From positions 62,001-126,000 of the forward strand of contig BRON01000004.1 of the NCBI GenBank assembly GCA_024345305.1: 64,000 nt of DNA, in the 5' to 3' direction. Under the pieces are notes generated by a model that was not told where the DNA came from, did not search any database, and saw nothing but the letters and a program-made list of their open reading frames with translations. The stretch comes from Mrakia gelida. Taxonomy: Eukaryota; Basidiomycota; Tremellomycetes; Cystofilobasidiales; Mrakiaceae. The translations under genes and the position numbers were made by a program. This document shows, piece after piece, positions 32,364 through 44,350 of this stretch (its first letter is position 1; each line of letters starts with the position of its first letter).

Positions 32364-32947
32364 GGAGGAGAGGGAAGGAAGGGTCGCATCGCATCGTGTT
32401 TCGTTTTGTTTTTTCGTTTGGCCCCTCCCTCCAACTCCCTCGCTCTGTTTCTCTCTGTCTCGTCTTTTTCACGACTTTCATGCTTTTGATTCACGCTTAG
32501 TCTCTTTCAAATCATCGAACAATGATCTCGCATAGCAGCTTCTGTACTTCCTCGAGAGTCGACCCGAACGCCTGTTCGTCGCGTCCTCTCCTTCTCTTCT
32601 CCCTGTAGTTTCACACTCGAGCATCAACAGCCGAAACATAAATCCTGCCTCAGTCCGAGTCAAATAACAGAAAGTAAAGTAGCGAAAAGCGGAAACAACA
32701 ACGGAGAGAAGCGGGGCATAAGTTCCTAGCTAAGCGAAAGAAGATACGAAAGTCGTGAGAGCGAGACCGTGGGAGTGTCGAAACGTCGAGGAGTACAGTA
32801 CAAGCGATAAAGAAGGGGAAGGGGAGGAAGAGAGGGAATCGTGAAGCTAGATATGCTAGATATGCAAGCAAGCAAGGGCGTGAGACGGAAGAGTGGGGTA
32901 TCGGATCATCAAACGAGAGAGGTCGTGACGAGAAGGGAAGGAGGGAC
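32364..32947. other. convergent 3' intergenic interval
   Basis: Between the stop codons of the MYND/Mss51-C gene and the glucoamylase gene. Unusually AT-richer than the rest. Nothing coding seen. Confidence 0.5.
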
Positions 32948-35169
32948 TCAGCGACCTCGTTGCTGGTTTCGAACGTGATGGTAGTGTTTCCTGGCGTTAA
33001 TCGCATCGAGGAAGGATCCGTAGCTCCAGGTGAGATGCTTAGCCCCTTGAGGGGTACCGTCGATCCTATCAAAACGAAGAATGAGGGTCAGCGAGGACGC
33101 GACGAAGATCGAGGACAAGACCGAGACGCGTCGAGCTCACCTTCCAAACTGTTCGGAGAACGATCCTCCCTCACCCTCGAAAGTCTTTCCGACAGTCAAG
33201 AACCCATCCGCCCACAGCTCGAGCTTTTTGGTGATGTCTTCGAAGACGCCGTCGATAGCATCTCGAGTGTAGACGTCTCCAGCTTCGGCGGAAGGGTAGA
33301 ACTGTTTCCAGAAGTCGAGGGAGACGGCGGTGGGTCGGATGACGGAGGTGGTTTCGAGGTGGATGAGAGTCCTGGGAAGATAAGAGGCGGGTGGAGGTCA
33401 GATCGGGGGGAAAGGACGAGAAGAAGAAGAGGGAGACTGACTTGAACGCGACTTCCGAGACGGCGAAGGTCGCGATGTACCAAGGGTTTGCCTTCGAAGT
33501 TCCGTCTCCGTTGTATACGTCCTCTGCAGGATCGGATCGAAACGAGAAGACTCGTCAGTAGGCAAGAAGGAGGAAGAGAGAGAGACAGCAGGACAGACCA
33601 GTGTATCGACCAACAGCCAACGCTCCGTTCCACCCCTTCCTCTTCCCTCCCTCGTTGAGAGGGTAAAGATAATTGAAACCCTTGACGTACTGCTCGACCG
33701 TTGCCAGAAGCCTCTCTCCAGCCACTCCCCACTTCTCGTCCCCAAGACCTCCAGCCTTCAGAACGGCGAGGACCACAGCGCTGTCGAGTCCCGATCGACC
33801 GAACTTCGACGAAGGGAGCGACGCTTGGATGTAGTTCTTGGACGAGAGCCAGAAGGACTCGAGCTTCTCCTCGATGAGATCTGCTTGAGCGAGGTAGAAC
33901 TTGGCTGCTCCGTGGTCTCGAAGTCGGTCGGCGAGGGCTGCTCCGAGGGTGAGGGATCGGTGGGAGACGAGGAGGGTGAAGAAGTGAGGACCGGAGATCT
34001 CCTCCCTGTTTTTCGACGCGACGAGGTCAGCTTCTTCTCATACGGATCAGACGAGAGAGGGAGAGATGGATGATGCGACGAACCAGAGGTCGAAGGAATC
34101 CTTGTTCCAGTTGTGAGCGACGTACTCGAGGTCCGACTTGAGGACCGATCCAGGGGACATGAGCTTCTTCGCGTCGTAGAGATGGGAGGTGATGTAGCTC
34201 TCGTCCTCGGGTGCTGAACGATCGAGGAGGTAGGAAGCGTATCGACTCATGACCATCGCTCGAAGGGGAGGACCGTCCTACAGAGAAGGAAGGCGAACGA
34301 AACGTCAGCTCGAGCTCGTCAAAGGTCAACAAAGAAGGGCGAGGGCTGAAACGAGTTTGCTTACGTTCTGAGGTCGACCCCACGACGCCTTGAAAGCTGA
34401 TCCATCCACCATGAACTTCGGCTCTCCCAATCCTCCATCGATGAATCCTCCACTGGGATTCTTGACGAGCTGAAGGTCTCGTTGAGAAGCGACGAACTCG
34501 CGAAGGAGAGGTTCGAGGGACGAGTCGGCGTGGTGAAGGGTAGCGCCGCTGGAAGAGATGTTGGAGGGTTGAAATCGTTCAAAGATGCTTCCGAAGGTGA
34601 TGGCCGAGTCCCGAGTCCACGTATACTGTCAGAAGAGAAGAGAAGGTCAGCGTTGAGTCGAAAGGACAGGAGCAAAACGAGGTTGGTGGCGAGCTCCGGG
34701 CTGAGCTCAACCTCTCGCGGGCTCCTTCCTTCGTTCTTTCTCGAGCTTGAACTCACGTAGTAGTCAGGATGAGAGCGAGAAGGGGAGGCGATGACGAGAC
34801 CGGGCTTTGCTCCAGCTGTAGGTCCACTGCATAGCAAGAAGAAGGAAGGGTATAGTCAGCAAAACAGAGTCGTCTCCCTCTTCTCCCACCGCTTCCTTTA
34901 AGTTGAGCTCACATGTTTGCGAGCACTCCGTACCACGACACCTTCCCTTGCCTCTCGATCCAACTTCCAAGAGTATCCTCCTTCCCAGAGTGAGGGGTCC
35001 TGCTACAAATCGACCTGCTGGAGGTGGCGAGGGTGGTGAGAGTGAGAGCAGCGAGACCTCCTAAGGCAAGGAGGGAAGTCGCTCGAAGAGGGGAGCTCAC
35101 CGTCCTCCTCGAGCTCAAAGGCTTCGAAGAGGACGAAGAGACAGGGAGGATGGGAAGTTTCTCGGACAT
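32948..35169 (-). CDS. GH15 glucoamylase with N-terminal membrane anchor
   Basis: Multi-exon minus-strand gene, ATG 35169 to TGA 32948. Residues about 30-50 (LLALGGLAALTLTTLA) form a signal anchor rather than a short cleavable peptide. The GH15 hallmarks follow: WYGVLANMGPTAGAKPG, YYTWTRDSAITFGSI, GLGEPKFMVDGSAF (catalytic acid Glu), WGRPQNDGPPLRA, YVAHNWNKDSFDLWEE, GFNYLYPLNEGGKRKGWNGA, and near the end SFSEQFGRIDG with the general-base Glu, then LTWSYGSFLDAINAR. The enzyme releases glucose from alpha-glucan ends. There is no starch-binding domain after the catalytic domain. An anchor suggests a vacuolar, ER or surface form. Confident on family and catalytic residues. Confidence 0.93.
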
Positions 35170-37309
35170 GGCGAAGGAGAAGGGAGGGGGCGAGGCCTGA
35201 AGGTGGAGAATGAAGCGAGGAAGAAGGAAGGAAGGAGCAAAATGTGGGTGGGAGGGAGGAAGAGTCGAGGGGGCTGATTCTTGTTTCCCGGAAAAGGTCT
35301 GGTGACGTTGCTCGACGCTTGTGATTCTGGCAGCGTGCGAAAGTAGATCTAATCAGCAACAAACACGTTTCAGCGAGCTCAGATCTGCGACGGATGTGCT
35401 TAGAGGGAAGATTTTCGCCTCAGCGAGTTGGGTTCAGGGAAAAAGGGGAGCTGAATCTCGAGCCTCGCTTCGATCTTCGTTATCTGCGTCGCCCGTCGAA
35501 TCGGCTTGTCTCTGTGAGAATCTGCGAGAGTAACTCAGAGCGGTGAGAAAATCCTCTTCGGAATACTCCACGGCGTTGACACCAAGTTCCAGGTAGAAGG
35601 AGACTCTGGATAAAGAGACCAGGGGGGACGACGCGTCGTGAAACGGGCGAGGTTCGACGTCGCGTCGTCTTTGTGTTGTTCGTCTCGGACTTCCTGGTCG
35701 ATACCGAACAAGACTCTTCAAACACGTTTTAAATCTAACCTTTGTGGATCTCAGGATTCTGGTAAGCGCCTTGTGGCAGAAGGAAGGCTTTGTTTCGCTC
35801 CGACGACACGCGTCGTCGAGTTTCGACGGTGTCAGCTCCTCCCACCGAATCTTCTGACTATCGCTCAGGATTTTTTGCGCCCACAGTCTGCAGCTTCTCT
35901 GACTCCCTCAAAAACTCGCAGCAGTACAAGGCGGCGTCAAAACGACTGGGCGGCTGGCTGCTTTGGTCTCGACGACGAGGCGTCGAGCTGGCTTTCCCTC
36001 CTCCCTCGGACAAGATTAAGGTGATATGACTGCACAAGCATCGGCTCCTCGGCTTTCGCAAAGCCTAAAAGACTCGACGCAGGTGGTGAGGACGCTGCGG
36101 TCTGTATCTGAAGTAGAAGTTCAGCTTCGAAAAGCCAGCGACGCGTCGACTCGGTCGAGACACAAGCAACCTCAGAACCGCTCTCGTTTTTCTCGTCGCT
36201 TTCGAGGGCACCGAGTCGAGCGCATCCTCCGTAAAGCTTGGATACGAAGCGACTCCTCTCTGATCCAGGAGCGTCACCTCATCTCCAAGATCCTCATTCG
36301 AATTGGAGAGGTTGGAGATGCTGACCGGAAACGAGCTCAACCGAGAGACGGAGAAGAGGGCAAAGTGAAGAGGGAGGGGACTGAGAGAGAGGGAGGGGAC
36401 TGAGAGGAGACGAGGGCCCAAGAGCCTTGGGATGTAGATGTTACTCGTTTCAAAGCTGTCGAAGGAAAGAGTCGAGTCGACAAAATCTGCAGCTGGTGAA
36501 AGGGGAAAGAAAGGAAGGCGCGTCGTCGGCCTTGATGACCTTTTCGCGCTTCCTTCTCTTCTTCTCTCGGGAAAACAACAACAGAGATCCATCTCTGTTT
36601 TTCTCCGAAGGGTGTCGCACGCGAGTCTTCCTCCGGCAGCTGTAGAGACTCAGGGGGTGAGTGTAAAAAAAACGGCAGGAGAGAGAGGAGAGGGCGGTCA
36701 AGCGGGGTCGAGAGAAAGGACCCCTCGTGGGTTCGCTGCTCTTTTCACTCGTTCCTCCCCTCACCGTCCATCTCTTCGCAGTGTACTCCCAACTCGCATC
36801 TTCCGTGTAGTCTCTTGTATACAAACAGAACCACATCTCCCCTCCCTGCATTCACCCACCAAGAAGACCTTCCCCCTCTCACCTCCCCCTTCCTCCTACC
36901 AGAAGGCTCTCTCTCGAGCTCTCCCCTCACTCGTCCATCCCTCTTTCCCTCCCTCCCCTCCTTTCCCTCCCTCCGTCGCGCTCAAGGACCTCTTCTTGTA
37001 ACGAGATCGTATACCTCTACATCTCGGACACCCTCTAGACCTCTTTCTTCAACCTCTTCCACCTGTGAGTCGTGACTTTTCTTTGTTCTCAGAGGAAGGA
37101 GGTCGTCCCTCTTTTCGCTTCGGAGGTCCTCGTTCTTCTCCTCCCTCCCCCCTTCCCTCCTCTCTCCGGCTACTCCGCTTCGAGTAAATCTGTCACCTCG
37201 TTGGTCTGACTCGTTTTTTGTTCCTCTTCTTCCTCATCTCTCCTTTCTCTACCAAATCGAACTTCCTTCGGTCGCTCTTCAGCTCATACCCCTCCTCTCA
37301 CCTCGCACG
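35170..37309. other. 2.1-kb intergenic region between divergent glucoamylase and PUF genes
   Basis: No gene I can support. It holds GACGCGTC-like palindromes (about 35631 and 36154), intron-like pieces, and a long CT-rich stretch (36780-37060 and 37140-37300) that looks like the PUF 5' UTR with an intron near 37064-37300. A short minus-strand frame (YLELGVNAVEYSEEDFLTAL, around 35500-35600) looks protein-like but has no supported start. Confidence 0.35.
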
Positions 37310-40300
37310 ATGGCCACGACTACAACCCCTTCGTCTCCCTCCGCCGCCGCCCAAACGGTGAATGTCCGGACAGCTCCAGATTTCCTAGATCTCGCTGACT
37401 CGGTGAGTAACCTTCCTACTAGTACAAGAGAGCGTGAGGTGGTGTTGGTGGCGAAGGGTGGAAAGAAGGTACCAGATCGAAGGGAAGGAAAGAGAGCTGA
37501 CCTCTCGGCTCGTCCTCCGTCTCCCTCCCTTCCCTCCTCCCTCCTTTCTCCCACCCTCCTCCCACCTTCCCTCGCACCCTTCTCCCTCCCAACCACCATG
37601 ATTTCGACCTCCTCACATCCACCTCTACAGGCTTCTCAAAAAGCTACTAACCAAGCTGAGATCAACGCTGTAAGTTCGAGCTCATTCTCACTCCTTCGTT
37701 CTCTCGACCCAAAAGTCAAAAGTCAACGGCTGAGCTGACCGACCCGACCTCCTCCCTTCTGTTCCTTCCTCCGCCCGCTCTTTCGTTTCTCTTCTCCCCT
37801 TCCCCAGCGAATCGAGCAGAAGAAGATCGAGCACGAACGTCAACGAGCAGCTCAACGAGCCGTCTTCGAAGCTCAGATGGCCGCTCTTGAAGCCGAGCAG
37901 AAGCGAGAGGAACAAGCTCTCCTCGCTGGCGCTCCTGCCCTCCCAGCTTCGACTGCTCCTTCCACTCCTCCGACTGGAGCCGACTCCTCCTCCGTCAACA
38001 ACCTCAACCCCATCGGTTCGGGCATCAAGTCCATGCCTTCCTCGCGACGACCCTCGGGAGGAAACAAGGACGATCTCTCGTTCCACCTCAACAAGCTCAG
38101 CATCACCCCTGGATCGACCGCCAACAACGCCGCCGCTGCTGCTGGAGCTGGAGGACGAGCTAGTTTGGACGGAGGAGCTCGAGATGGAAAGCCTGCTCAG
38201 AACGGAAACGAGCCCTTCAGCCCTGGTTTCGCTGGAAAGTTCGTCTTCGACGACGATGATTCAGGAGCACCAGGTTCGTCCTCCCTCCCTCCCTCCCTCC
38301 AAGTCCCCTTCGCTTCGTTCGAGCTCGCTAACCTCCCTCTCTCTTCCCCATCCCTCTAGTCATCAACATCAACCCCGCCGAGAACCCTTCCAACGTCGGT
38401 TCCTTCCGCCCTTCCTCGTCCGAGTGGCCTCAGTTCAACTCCGCGACCTCGCCCAACCGATCCACCCTCTCAGGACAAGTCGGACTCCCCTCCCTCGACA
38501 CTCAGACCGTTCCTCTCACCGGTCGATCTCCTACCATCTCTCCCTCTCCTCGAGTCGGAACCAACTCTCCTCACGCCGGAACGGACTCGTCCATCACTCG
38601 GTCGGTCCCTGGAACTCCTCAGGCTGGCTTCGGAGTCGGTCGAACCTCTCTCGGAGGAGTTGGCGCTGGAGGACTCAGGAGGGAGTTGGGATCGCCTGGA
38701 ATCGACGTGAACGGAGCTGGAGGTCTGGGAGAGACTCAGCGAGGGTTCTCGAACCCCGATCTCGCGAAGGCGTTCGGTCGATCGATGGGCAACTTCCAGA
38801 AGGGAGATGACTTTGGACCTCTTCACGACGACGTGAGTTTTTTTCCATCTCGCTTTGAGCTTTTTCTTCTTCTTCGATCGGTCACTGACTAGTAATCGAT
38901 CTTTTTCTTCGTCCACTCTCAGTTCGGAGTCGTCGATCCCAACGTCTACCAGTCCATCGGTCTCGGAAACTCGACTCGATTCAGCCAGTACGGAGCCTTC
39001 TCCCCTTCCACCGACTACCCTGGAGGACGAGCCTTCTCCCCTATCGACAAGATCGACGGTCTCGGAGGAGTCAAGCACAAGAGGGCTGAGTTGGATCGGG
39101 AGGCCGAGTGTGAGTCCCGTTTTGTCGTTGTTATTCTCTTGCTCGCTGTTTTCGACGCGTCGCTCGTTCGTTCGCTGACCCAACTCGTCCTCTCCTCTGT
39201 TGCGTTTCGCTCAGTCAACCGATTCGCTGGAACTAGGATCGAGGATCTTCAGGGAGAGATCCTTCCTCTCTGCAAAGATCAGCACGGTTGCCGATACCTT
39301 CAGAAGAAGCTCGAGGAGGGAGTGCCTGAGCATCGAGACATGATTTTCCGAGAGACTTACGGTCACTTCTCGGACCTCATGACGGGTGAGTCTTCGTCCT
39401 CCCTCTTCTGCACGGCTTTGAACTCTCGCTGACTTCGTCTGCTTGTTCCTCCGCTCCCAGATCCCTTCGGAAACTACCTCTGCCAAAAGCTCCTCGAGTT
39501 CTCGTCCGACGAGCAGCGAAACGCCATCTGCGAGTCCGTCGCCGACGATCTCGTCTCCATCTCGCTCAACATGCACGGAACTCGAGCTGTTCAGAAGATG
39601 ATCGACTTCCTCTCGACTCCTCGACAGGTCAGTCTCGTTCCTCTTCCTTCCTTGCTCGTCGCGAGAGACCCTCGCTGACTCGTCGTCCCTCCTCCTCCTT
39701 CGCCAGATCCACTCCATCATCATGGCTCTCTCCGCCAACGTCGTCCCTCTCATCAAGGATCTCAACGGAAACCACGTCATCCAGAAGTGCCTCAACCGTC
39801 TCGTTCCCGAGGACAACCAGTTCATCTATAACGCCGTCGCTGCCCACTGCGTCGAGGTCGCTACCCACCGACACGGATGCTGCGTCCTTCAGCGATGTAT
39901 CGATCACGCCGCCGACTCTCAGAGGGTTCAGCTCGTTACCGAGATCACCTACCACGGTCTTACCCTCGTCCAGGATCCTTTCGGAAACTACGTCGTCGTG
40001 AGTCGGGCTTTCTCTTCAAACACGTCGTTCCTTCGAGCTCTCGACTGACCGTCGTCCTCCTCCCTCTTCTTTGCAGCAATACGTCCTCGATCTCAACGAC
40101 AACCGTTTCAGCGATGCCGTCACTCGTCAGTTCATCGGAAACGTCTGTGCTCTCTCCGTCCAGAAGTTCAGTTCGAACGTTATCGAGAAGGTGAGTCCAA
40201 AGTCGCGTTTCCTTCCCTTCTCCTCTCGTTCTCGACCTCGTCGCTGACCCTCTCCTTCGTTCTCTCCTCTTCCAGTGCATCCGAGTCGCCGAGCCCGACA

Positions 40301-41045
40301 CCAGGAAGATCCTCATCGCCGAGCTCCTCAACCGAAACCGACTCGAGAAGCTCCTTCGAGACTCGTTCGCCAACTATGTCGTCCAGACCGCTCTCGACTA
40401 CGCTGAGCCCGGACAACGCATGCTTGTGAGTCAAACCTTCCTTTCCCCTCTCTCGACGAACCTCTGGCTGACTTCTCTTCCCTTCTCTTCTTCGTTCAGC
40501 TCGTCGAATGCATCCGACCCATCCTTCCCATGATCCGAAACACGCCCTACGGAAAGCGAATCCAGTCCAAGCTCCAGCGAGAGCACATGGAGCAGAACCA
40601 CCACCACGGCTACGGATCCGGAAACGGAGGAGGAGGAGGCTACAACCAGCAAGCCGCTCTCATCAACCTCGCTCTCGGAGGAGGAGGAATGGGCATGATG
40701 GGAGGAGGAGGAGGCGGAGGAGGAGGAGGAGGTCACCAACAACCCATCCACCCTCACCGAAACATCGGAAACCCCGCTCTTCACCACCCCAACGCTCTCG
40801 CCGAAGCCTACGGACAACGATCGGTCAACTACAACCAAGGGATGGCTCACCACCCGGCTCTCCAGCACCAGCAGATGGACCACTTCGCTGGAGGAGGAGG
40901 GAGCCAGGCTGGAGGTTACGGTGGAGGCTACGGTGGACTTGGAGGAGGAGGAGGAGGAGGGAACCTCGGTGGAGCTGGGTTGGGAGAGTACGGCCAGCAG
41001 CAACAGCAACAGCAGCAGCAGGGAGGATTCCCTTACGGGATGTAA
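37310..41045 (+). CDS. PUF-domain RNA-binding protein (Puf4/Mpt5-like)
   Basis: About a dozen exons. The first 500 or so residues are low-complexity with a coiled segment (RIEQKKIEHERQRAAQRAVF) and many Ser-Pro/Thr-Pro sites (TGRSPTISPSPRVG). A full set of Pumilio repeats follows: LCKDQHGCRYLQKKLEE, DPFGNYLCQKLLEF, SLNMHGTRAVQKMIDFL, DLNGNHVIQKCLNRL, THRHGCCVLQRCIDHA, DPFGNYVVQYVLDL, SVQKFSSNVIEKCIRV, DSFANYVVQTALDYA. The NMHGTRAVQK repeat is typical of the Puf4/Mpt5 group rather than Puf3. These bind UGUA-type motifs in 3' UTRs to repress or degrade mRNA. The C-terminus is Gly/His/Gln-rich with a run of nine or so glutamines, prion-like. Several splice joins split repeat codons cleanly. Confidence 0.93.
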
Positions 41046-42108
41046 AGACGAAGTCGCCGTTCGTCGCGTCGGCCCACCCTCCCCTCTTCTCCTTCGTTTC
41101 GATCACTTAGATTCCTTCTCTCTCGCTTCCACCTCCCTTACATCTTTTGTTTCTCAGTTTCCACTCCCTCTCCCTTACCTAGCCCAACCCTCTGTATCTC
41201 TTCCCCCGTTCCCAACCCAAAAGCCCCGCTCGCTCGAGGCACTTTCCTCTTCTCTTTCCCTTCTCATCTCTCTCTCGTTTTCTCCTCACTTCTCGCTACT
41301 CATCTCAACCTCACTTTACTCTACACCCACTCTCTCCTTTTTGTTCGGAACTACTACCAACCCACCACCTTGCTTGTTCGATAACTTCCCTTCTTCCGGC
41401 GCGACAAACCACTACTGTTTTCTTTGCCCTCGTTCCAAAGCTTCATCCTTGTTCTTCTTTCTCTTAGTTAAACCTTTCTCTCATCATCCTCGCACGTACA
41501 AACATCCCCCTCACATCTTTCCATTTTCCCTCTAGTCTAGCTCCTCTGCTTTTCTCCCTCAGCTCGTTCGTTTCTCGCTCGCGGTCCCCTCGTTCGCTCG
41601 TTTCTTTGGTTTTAGGTACAAGGCTCGCTCGCTCGTTCTTTCTTTCTTTCTTGTATATCGAGATCTACGTCGTCTCTTTTGCTTTCTCATTTTGCTCGAG
41701 TTTGGGAAAGAGAAACGAGTGGATCGGTCCAAGCTCGAGCACTCGAGTCCAGGTCGACGCGTCTGGGGAGTTCTCGTCGACACAAGGGCGAACGAACGCT
41801 TTGTTGATCCGCTCTGAGCGGGGAATTGATCGAGACTTGCGAGCTGGTTGCAGATGTAACAGACGAGTGGTTAAGCTTCGAGAAAAGGTTCGCGGACGAA
41901 AGCAAAAGTAGAAGACGTCGGGGGTGAGCGAGCGAACGGCTCTCGAGAAAAGTAGCTGGGCAGGCACGTTCATTGCGTTAAGGGCATCTAAGGAAGAAAA
42001 GTATGAAGCGTAAATTGAGAAAGCATGAAAGTCATAAAAAGAGAAGAGAGAGAGCACAAACAAACGAAACGAAAAGAAAGAAGACGCGACGGATACCCCT
42101 CGCCTCCC
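41046..42108. other. convergent 3' intergenic interval
   Basis: The CT-rich left part is probably the long 3' UTR of the PUF gene. The right part (41700-42108) is the 3' side of the minus-strand MYND/Mss51-C gene. No coding exon identified. Confidence 0.45.
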
Positions 42109-43872
42109 TCATCCGAGCTTCCCTTTCCAACCAAACCAAAACATATTCTCCGACCAAAACCAACCCGGCGTGAAGAGATCGAAGTGCCTCCGACCGGAGG
42201 GGAAGGGCGACTCCTCTGCACTCCAAACCATCTCGATCTTCGGTCCTCCCATCGTCAGAATGACGTTCTCGTCGGCGAATCCTTCGGTTAGGTTGAGGGA
42301 AGTGAAGACTGTTGGAGTTTGGTTGAGGAGGAGGAGGTCGATGGTTGGCTTCCAGGAGGAGGGGTTCTCGCAGATTCCGGAGTTGAAGGCGACGGCGAGG
42401 TCGGGAGGAGAGGAGGTTGGGTTCGAGTTGAGGAAGTCGTGGTAGGTCGTTCTGGAGGGAAGGGGAGGGAAGAGAGCGGAGAGTAAAGAGGAATTGCTAT
42501 CAGTTGGGAACGGTGAAAAGCTCCGAGAGGAGCAAAAAGGAAAGGAGAAGAGAAGAAACTGCTCACGGGTGAAGCTCGACGCGTCGAGTTCGACGTCCCC
42601 TTTTGCACGGCGTGCATCGATGCGCAAGTAGCTCCTTCAGTTCTCCAGTACCCAGCCTCGGACCCACCATCACCACCTGAGACCAGGAGGGACAAAGAGG
42701 CGAGGAAATCAGCGTCGAGGCTGAATGAGAAGCTCGAGGGAGGAGCGAAGACGAGACGAAAGAGAGAACGACGCGACGTACCACCAATTCCCTCACTCCA
42801 GGAAGGAGGTGAGTAATCTCCTCGAGAACTGCTCCTCCGTAGTCGACCTCGAAGTCCTTCTCCGCTCCGATGACATGGATCCTGAGCGTCTGAGGCTCTT
42901 TCGCGTTTGAAAACTTGGCGAGGAGGTCGAACTTGACGAGGGCGGCAACGATGGTGAGAGGAATGGAGAGGAAGTGCTGTATGAAGACGTGCTGATGGTT
43001 GAGGTCGATGGGTTTCGGGAGGTTGATGGATTTGAGGTAGGAAGACCAGTCGAGGGGGAGAGGCGTTTCGACGCGAAGGATTCGAGGAGGGAGGAAGGGA
43101 GCGGGACCGTTCGGGTACGGGCCTGTCTTACTGAGAAGGAGGGAAGAAGCCACCAGCTCTACAGTCGAATAATAGCCCGAGAATCTTGCGAAGCGTGCAG
43201 CGAGAAAGGGAGACGAACTAAAGCAGGACGTCGTCGCGGGCGAGACCTCCAGCCGCGACGCGCACAACCCCGTTTCTGCATGCCAGGATCCGCAACTCTG
43301 CAGTTGTCGTTGGCACACCACTGCACCACGCATTTGGCACACCTGTGGAAGTTGGTTGTTCCGTTCTCCCTGACCCTGTTGGAGTCGATAGCGAGACAAT
43401 GGATGCATCTCGACACTCTGAAGACAAGTCCTGTCGACATCTTCCCTGCTCGAGGACCGAGCTTCTTGGTGACTGAATCCATGAGTCTCGATTTAAGCGT
43501 ATCCAGAACGGCCTTGAAATCGTCGTAGATGGGAGGGAAGGACGTGAGGGTGGGGTGTTGGGCGAGAGGAAAGGTCGTGACAGCCGCCGTCCAAGCCTGG
43601 CAAACAGCTCTGTGGGAGGGGATCCAGTCGTTCTTCTGACATTCCTTGCTACAGTAGCAGACTCTGAGTTTGTTCAGCGAGCCAGGAGAAGCTAGGGTGA
43701 GCCAACTAGAAGGCATGGCGGCGAGAAACAGAGGGAGAGAATCATGAACGCACCTCAGGCATAATCCGCAAGCACTCGTGCGACTCGACAACGGTTGGCA
43801 GCACAAGAAGCAGTCGATCCCGGCGTACTGAGAAGTAGTCTTAAAAGCGTCTTCTGGTCGAACGAGGGACAT
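42109..43872 (-). CDS. MYND / Mss51-C-like protein, second copy with a local frame change
   Basis: Paralogue of 30596-32363, inverted. The start MSLVRPEDAFKTTSQYAG leads to CFLCCQPLSSRTSACGLC, VCYCSKECQKNDWIPSHR (canonical MYND), CAKCVVQWC, then RILRVETPLPLDW, RIHVIGAEKDFEVDYG, EEITHLLPGVRELV, DLAVAFNSG and FWSENMFWFGWKG before the stop at 42109. Around 43270 an indel shifts the frame: the reading collinear with the other copy (VVRVAAGGLARDDVLL) is out of phase with the upstream frame. The open frame survives only if the next acceptor is CAGTAAG rather than the stronger CTCAG four bases earlier. So the gene is either rescued by a shifted splice site or is a young pseudogene. Confidence 0.65.
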
Positions 43873-43919
43873 GAAGCGAAGGAAGAGGGGAGGGAGGGAA
43901 ACAGGTCGTTAGCGGGAAG

Positions 43920-44097
43920 GAAGGAAGGTCGAGCTCAACTTTCGACCTTCTTCCTCGTCTCCGCAAGCATCGACCCTTGCTCCAGATCCACCTTTACAAC
44001 CCAACCCTCCTCGTTCGCTCTAGTCATCAGGACTGGACTCTCCTCCATCTCAGGAGCCCACTCGTACCAAAATCATCCTCCTTCGCTCCAGCTCGAG
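43920..44097 (+). promoter_or_regulatory. conserved divergent promoter cassette, copy 4
   Basis: Contains GGTCGAGCTCAACTTTCGACC, CCGCAAGCATCGACCC, AGATCCACCTTTACAAC and GGACTGGACTCTCCTCC in the standard order. It lies between the second MYND/Mss51-C gene and a dead F-box-like gene. Confidence 0.8.
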
Positions 44098-44350
44098 ACG
44101 AACGCTCCTCCCTCCTTCCTTCCCTCCTCCCCCCTCCCTGTCGCATCTCCTGTCCTCAACTCGTCCTCCCTTGGAATGCCTTATTGGTCTACCCAACATC
44201 TACTTCGGCCCTCCCACCCCTGCCAACCGAGCTCAGGCGACAGTCCTTCGGTTCTGCAATCCCTCGACGCTCGCGAACACCTTCTACGTTCTGGCGCGAC
44301 CTCGGTTTCGACTTCGCTCGATCTCTGTCGCACCTCCCCTCTTTGGCTGG
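44098..44350 (+). pseudogene. F-box-like pseudogene, FCDP subfamily
   Basis: Aligned with the copies at 30377 and 58743, the start codon position reads ACG (44098-44100) instead of ATG, followed by the same Ala-Pro-Pro-Ser codons. Near 44240 a one-base deletion after GAGCTCAGGCG throws the conserved ILRFCDPSTLAKT segment out of frame; the DNA still reads TTCTGCAATCCCTCGACGCT. Beyond about 44280 similarity fades. Two independent lesions at conserved positions make this a clear pseudogene even though its promoter cassette is well preserved. Confidence 0.85.

Noticed and set aside
36026..36403. Open frame of 125 codons on the plus strand upstream of the PUF gene
   Set aside because: Composition is basic and low-complexity, there is no splice support, and it overlaps equally open frames on the other strand.
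38470..39183. Long minus-strand frames across the PUF gene
   Set aside because: Serine/valine-rich antisense shadows of well-supported PUF coding exons, common in GC-rich genes.
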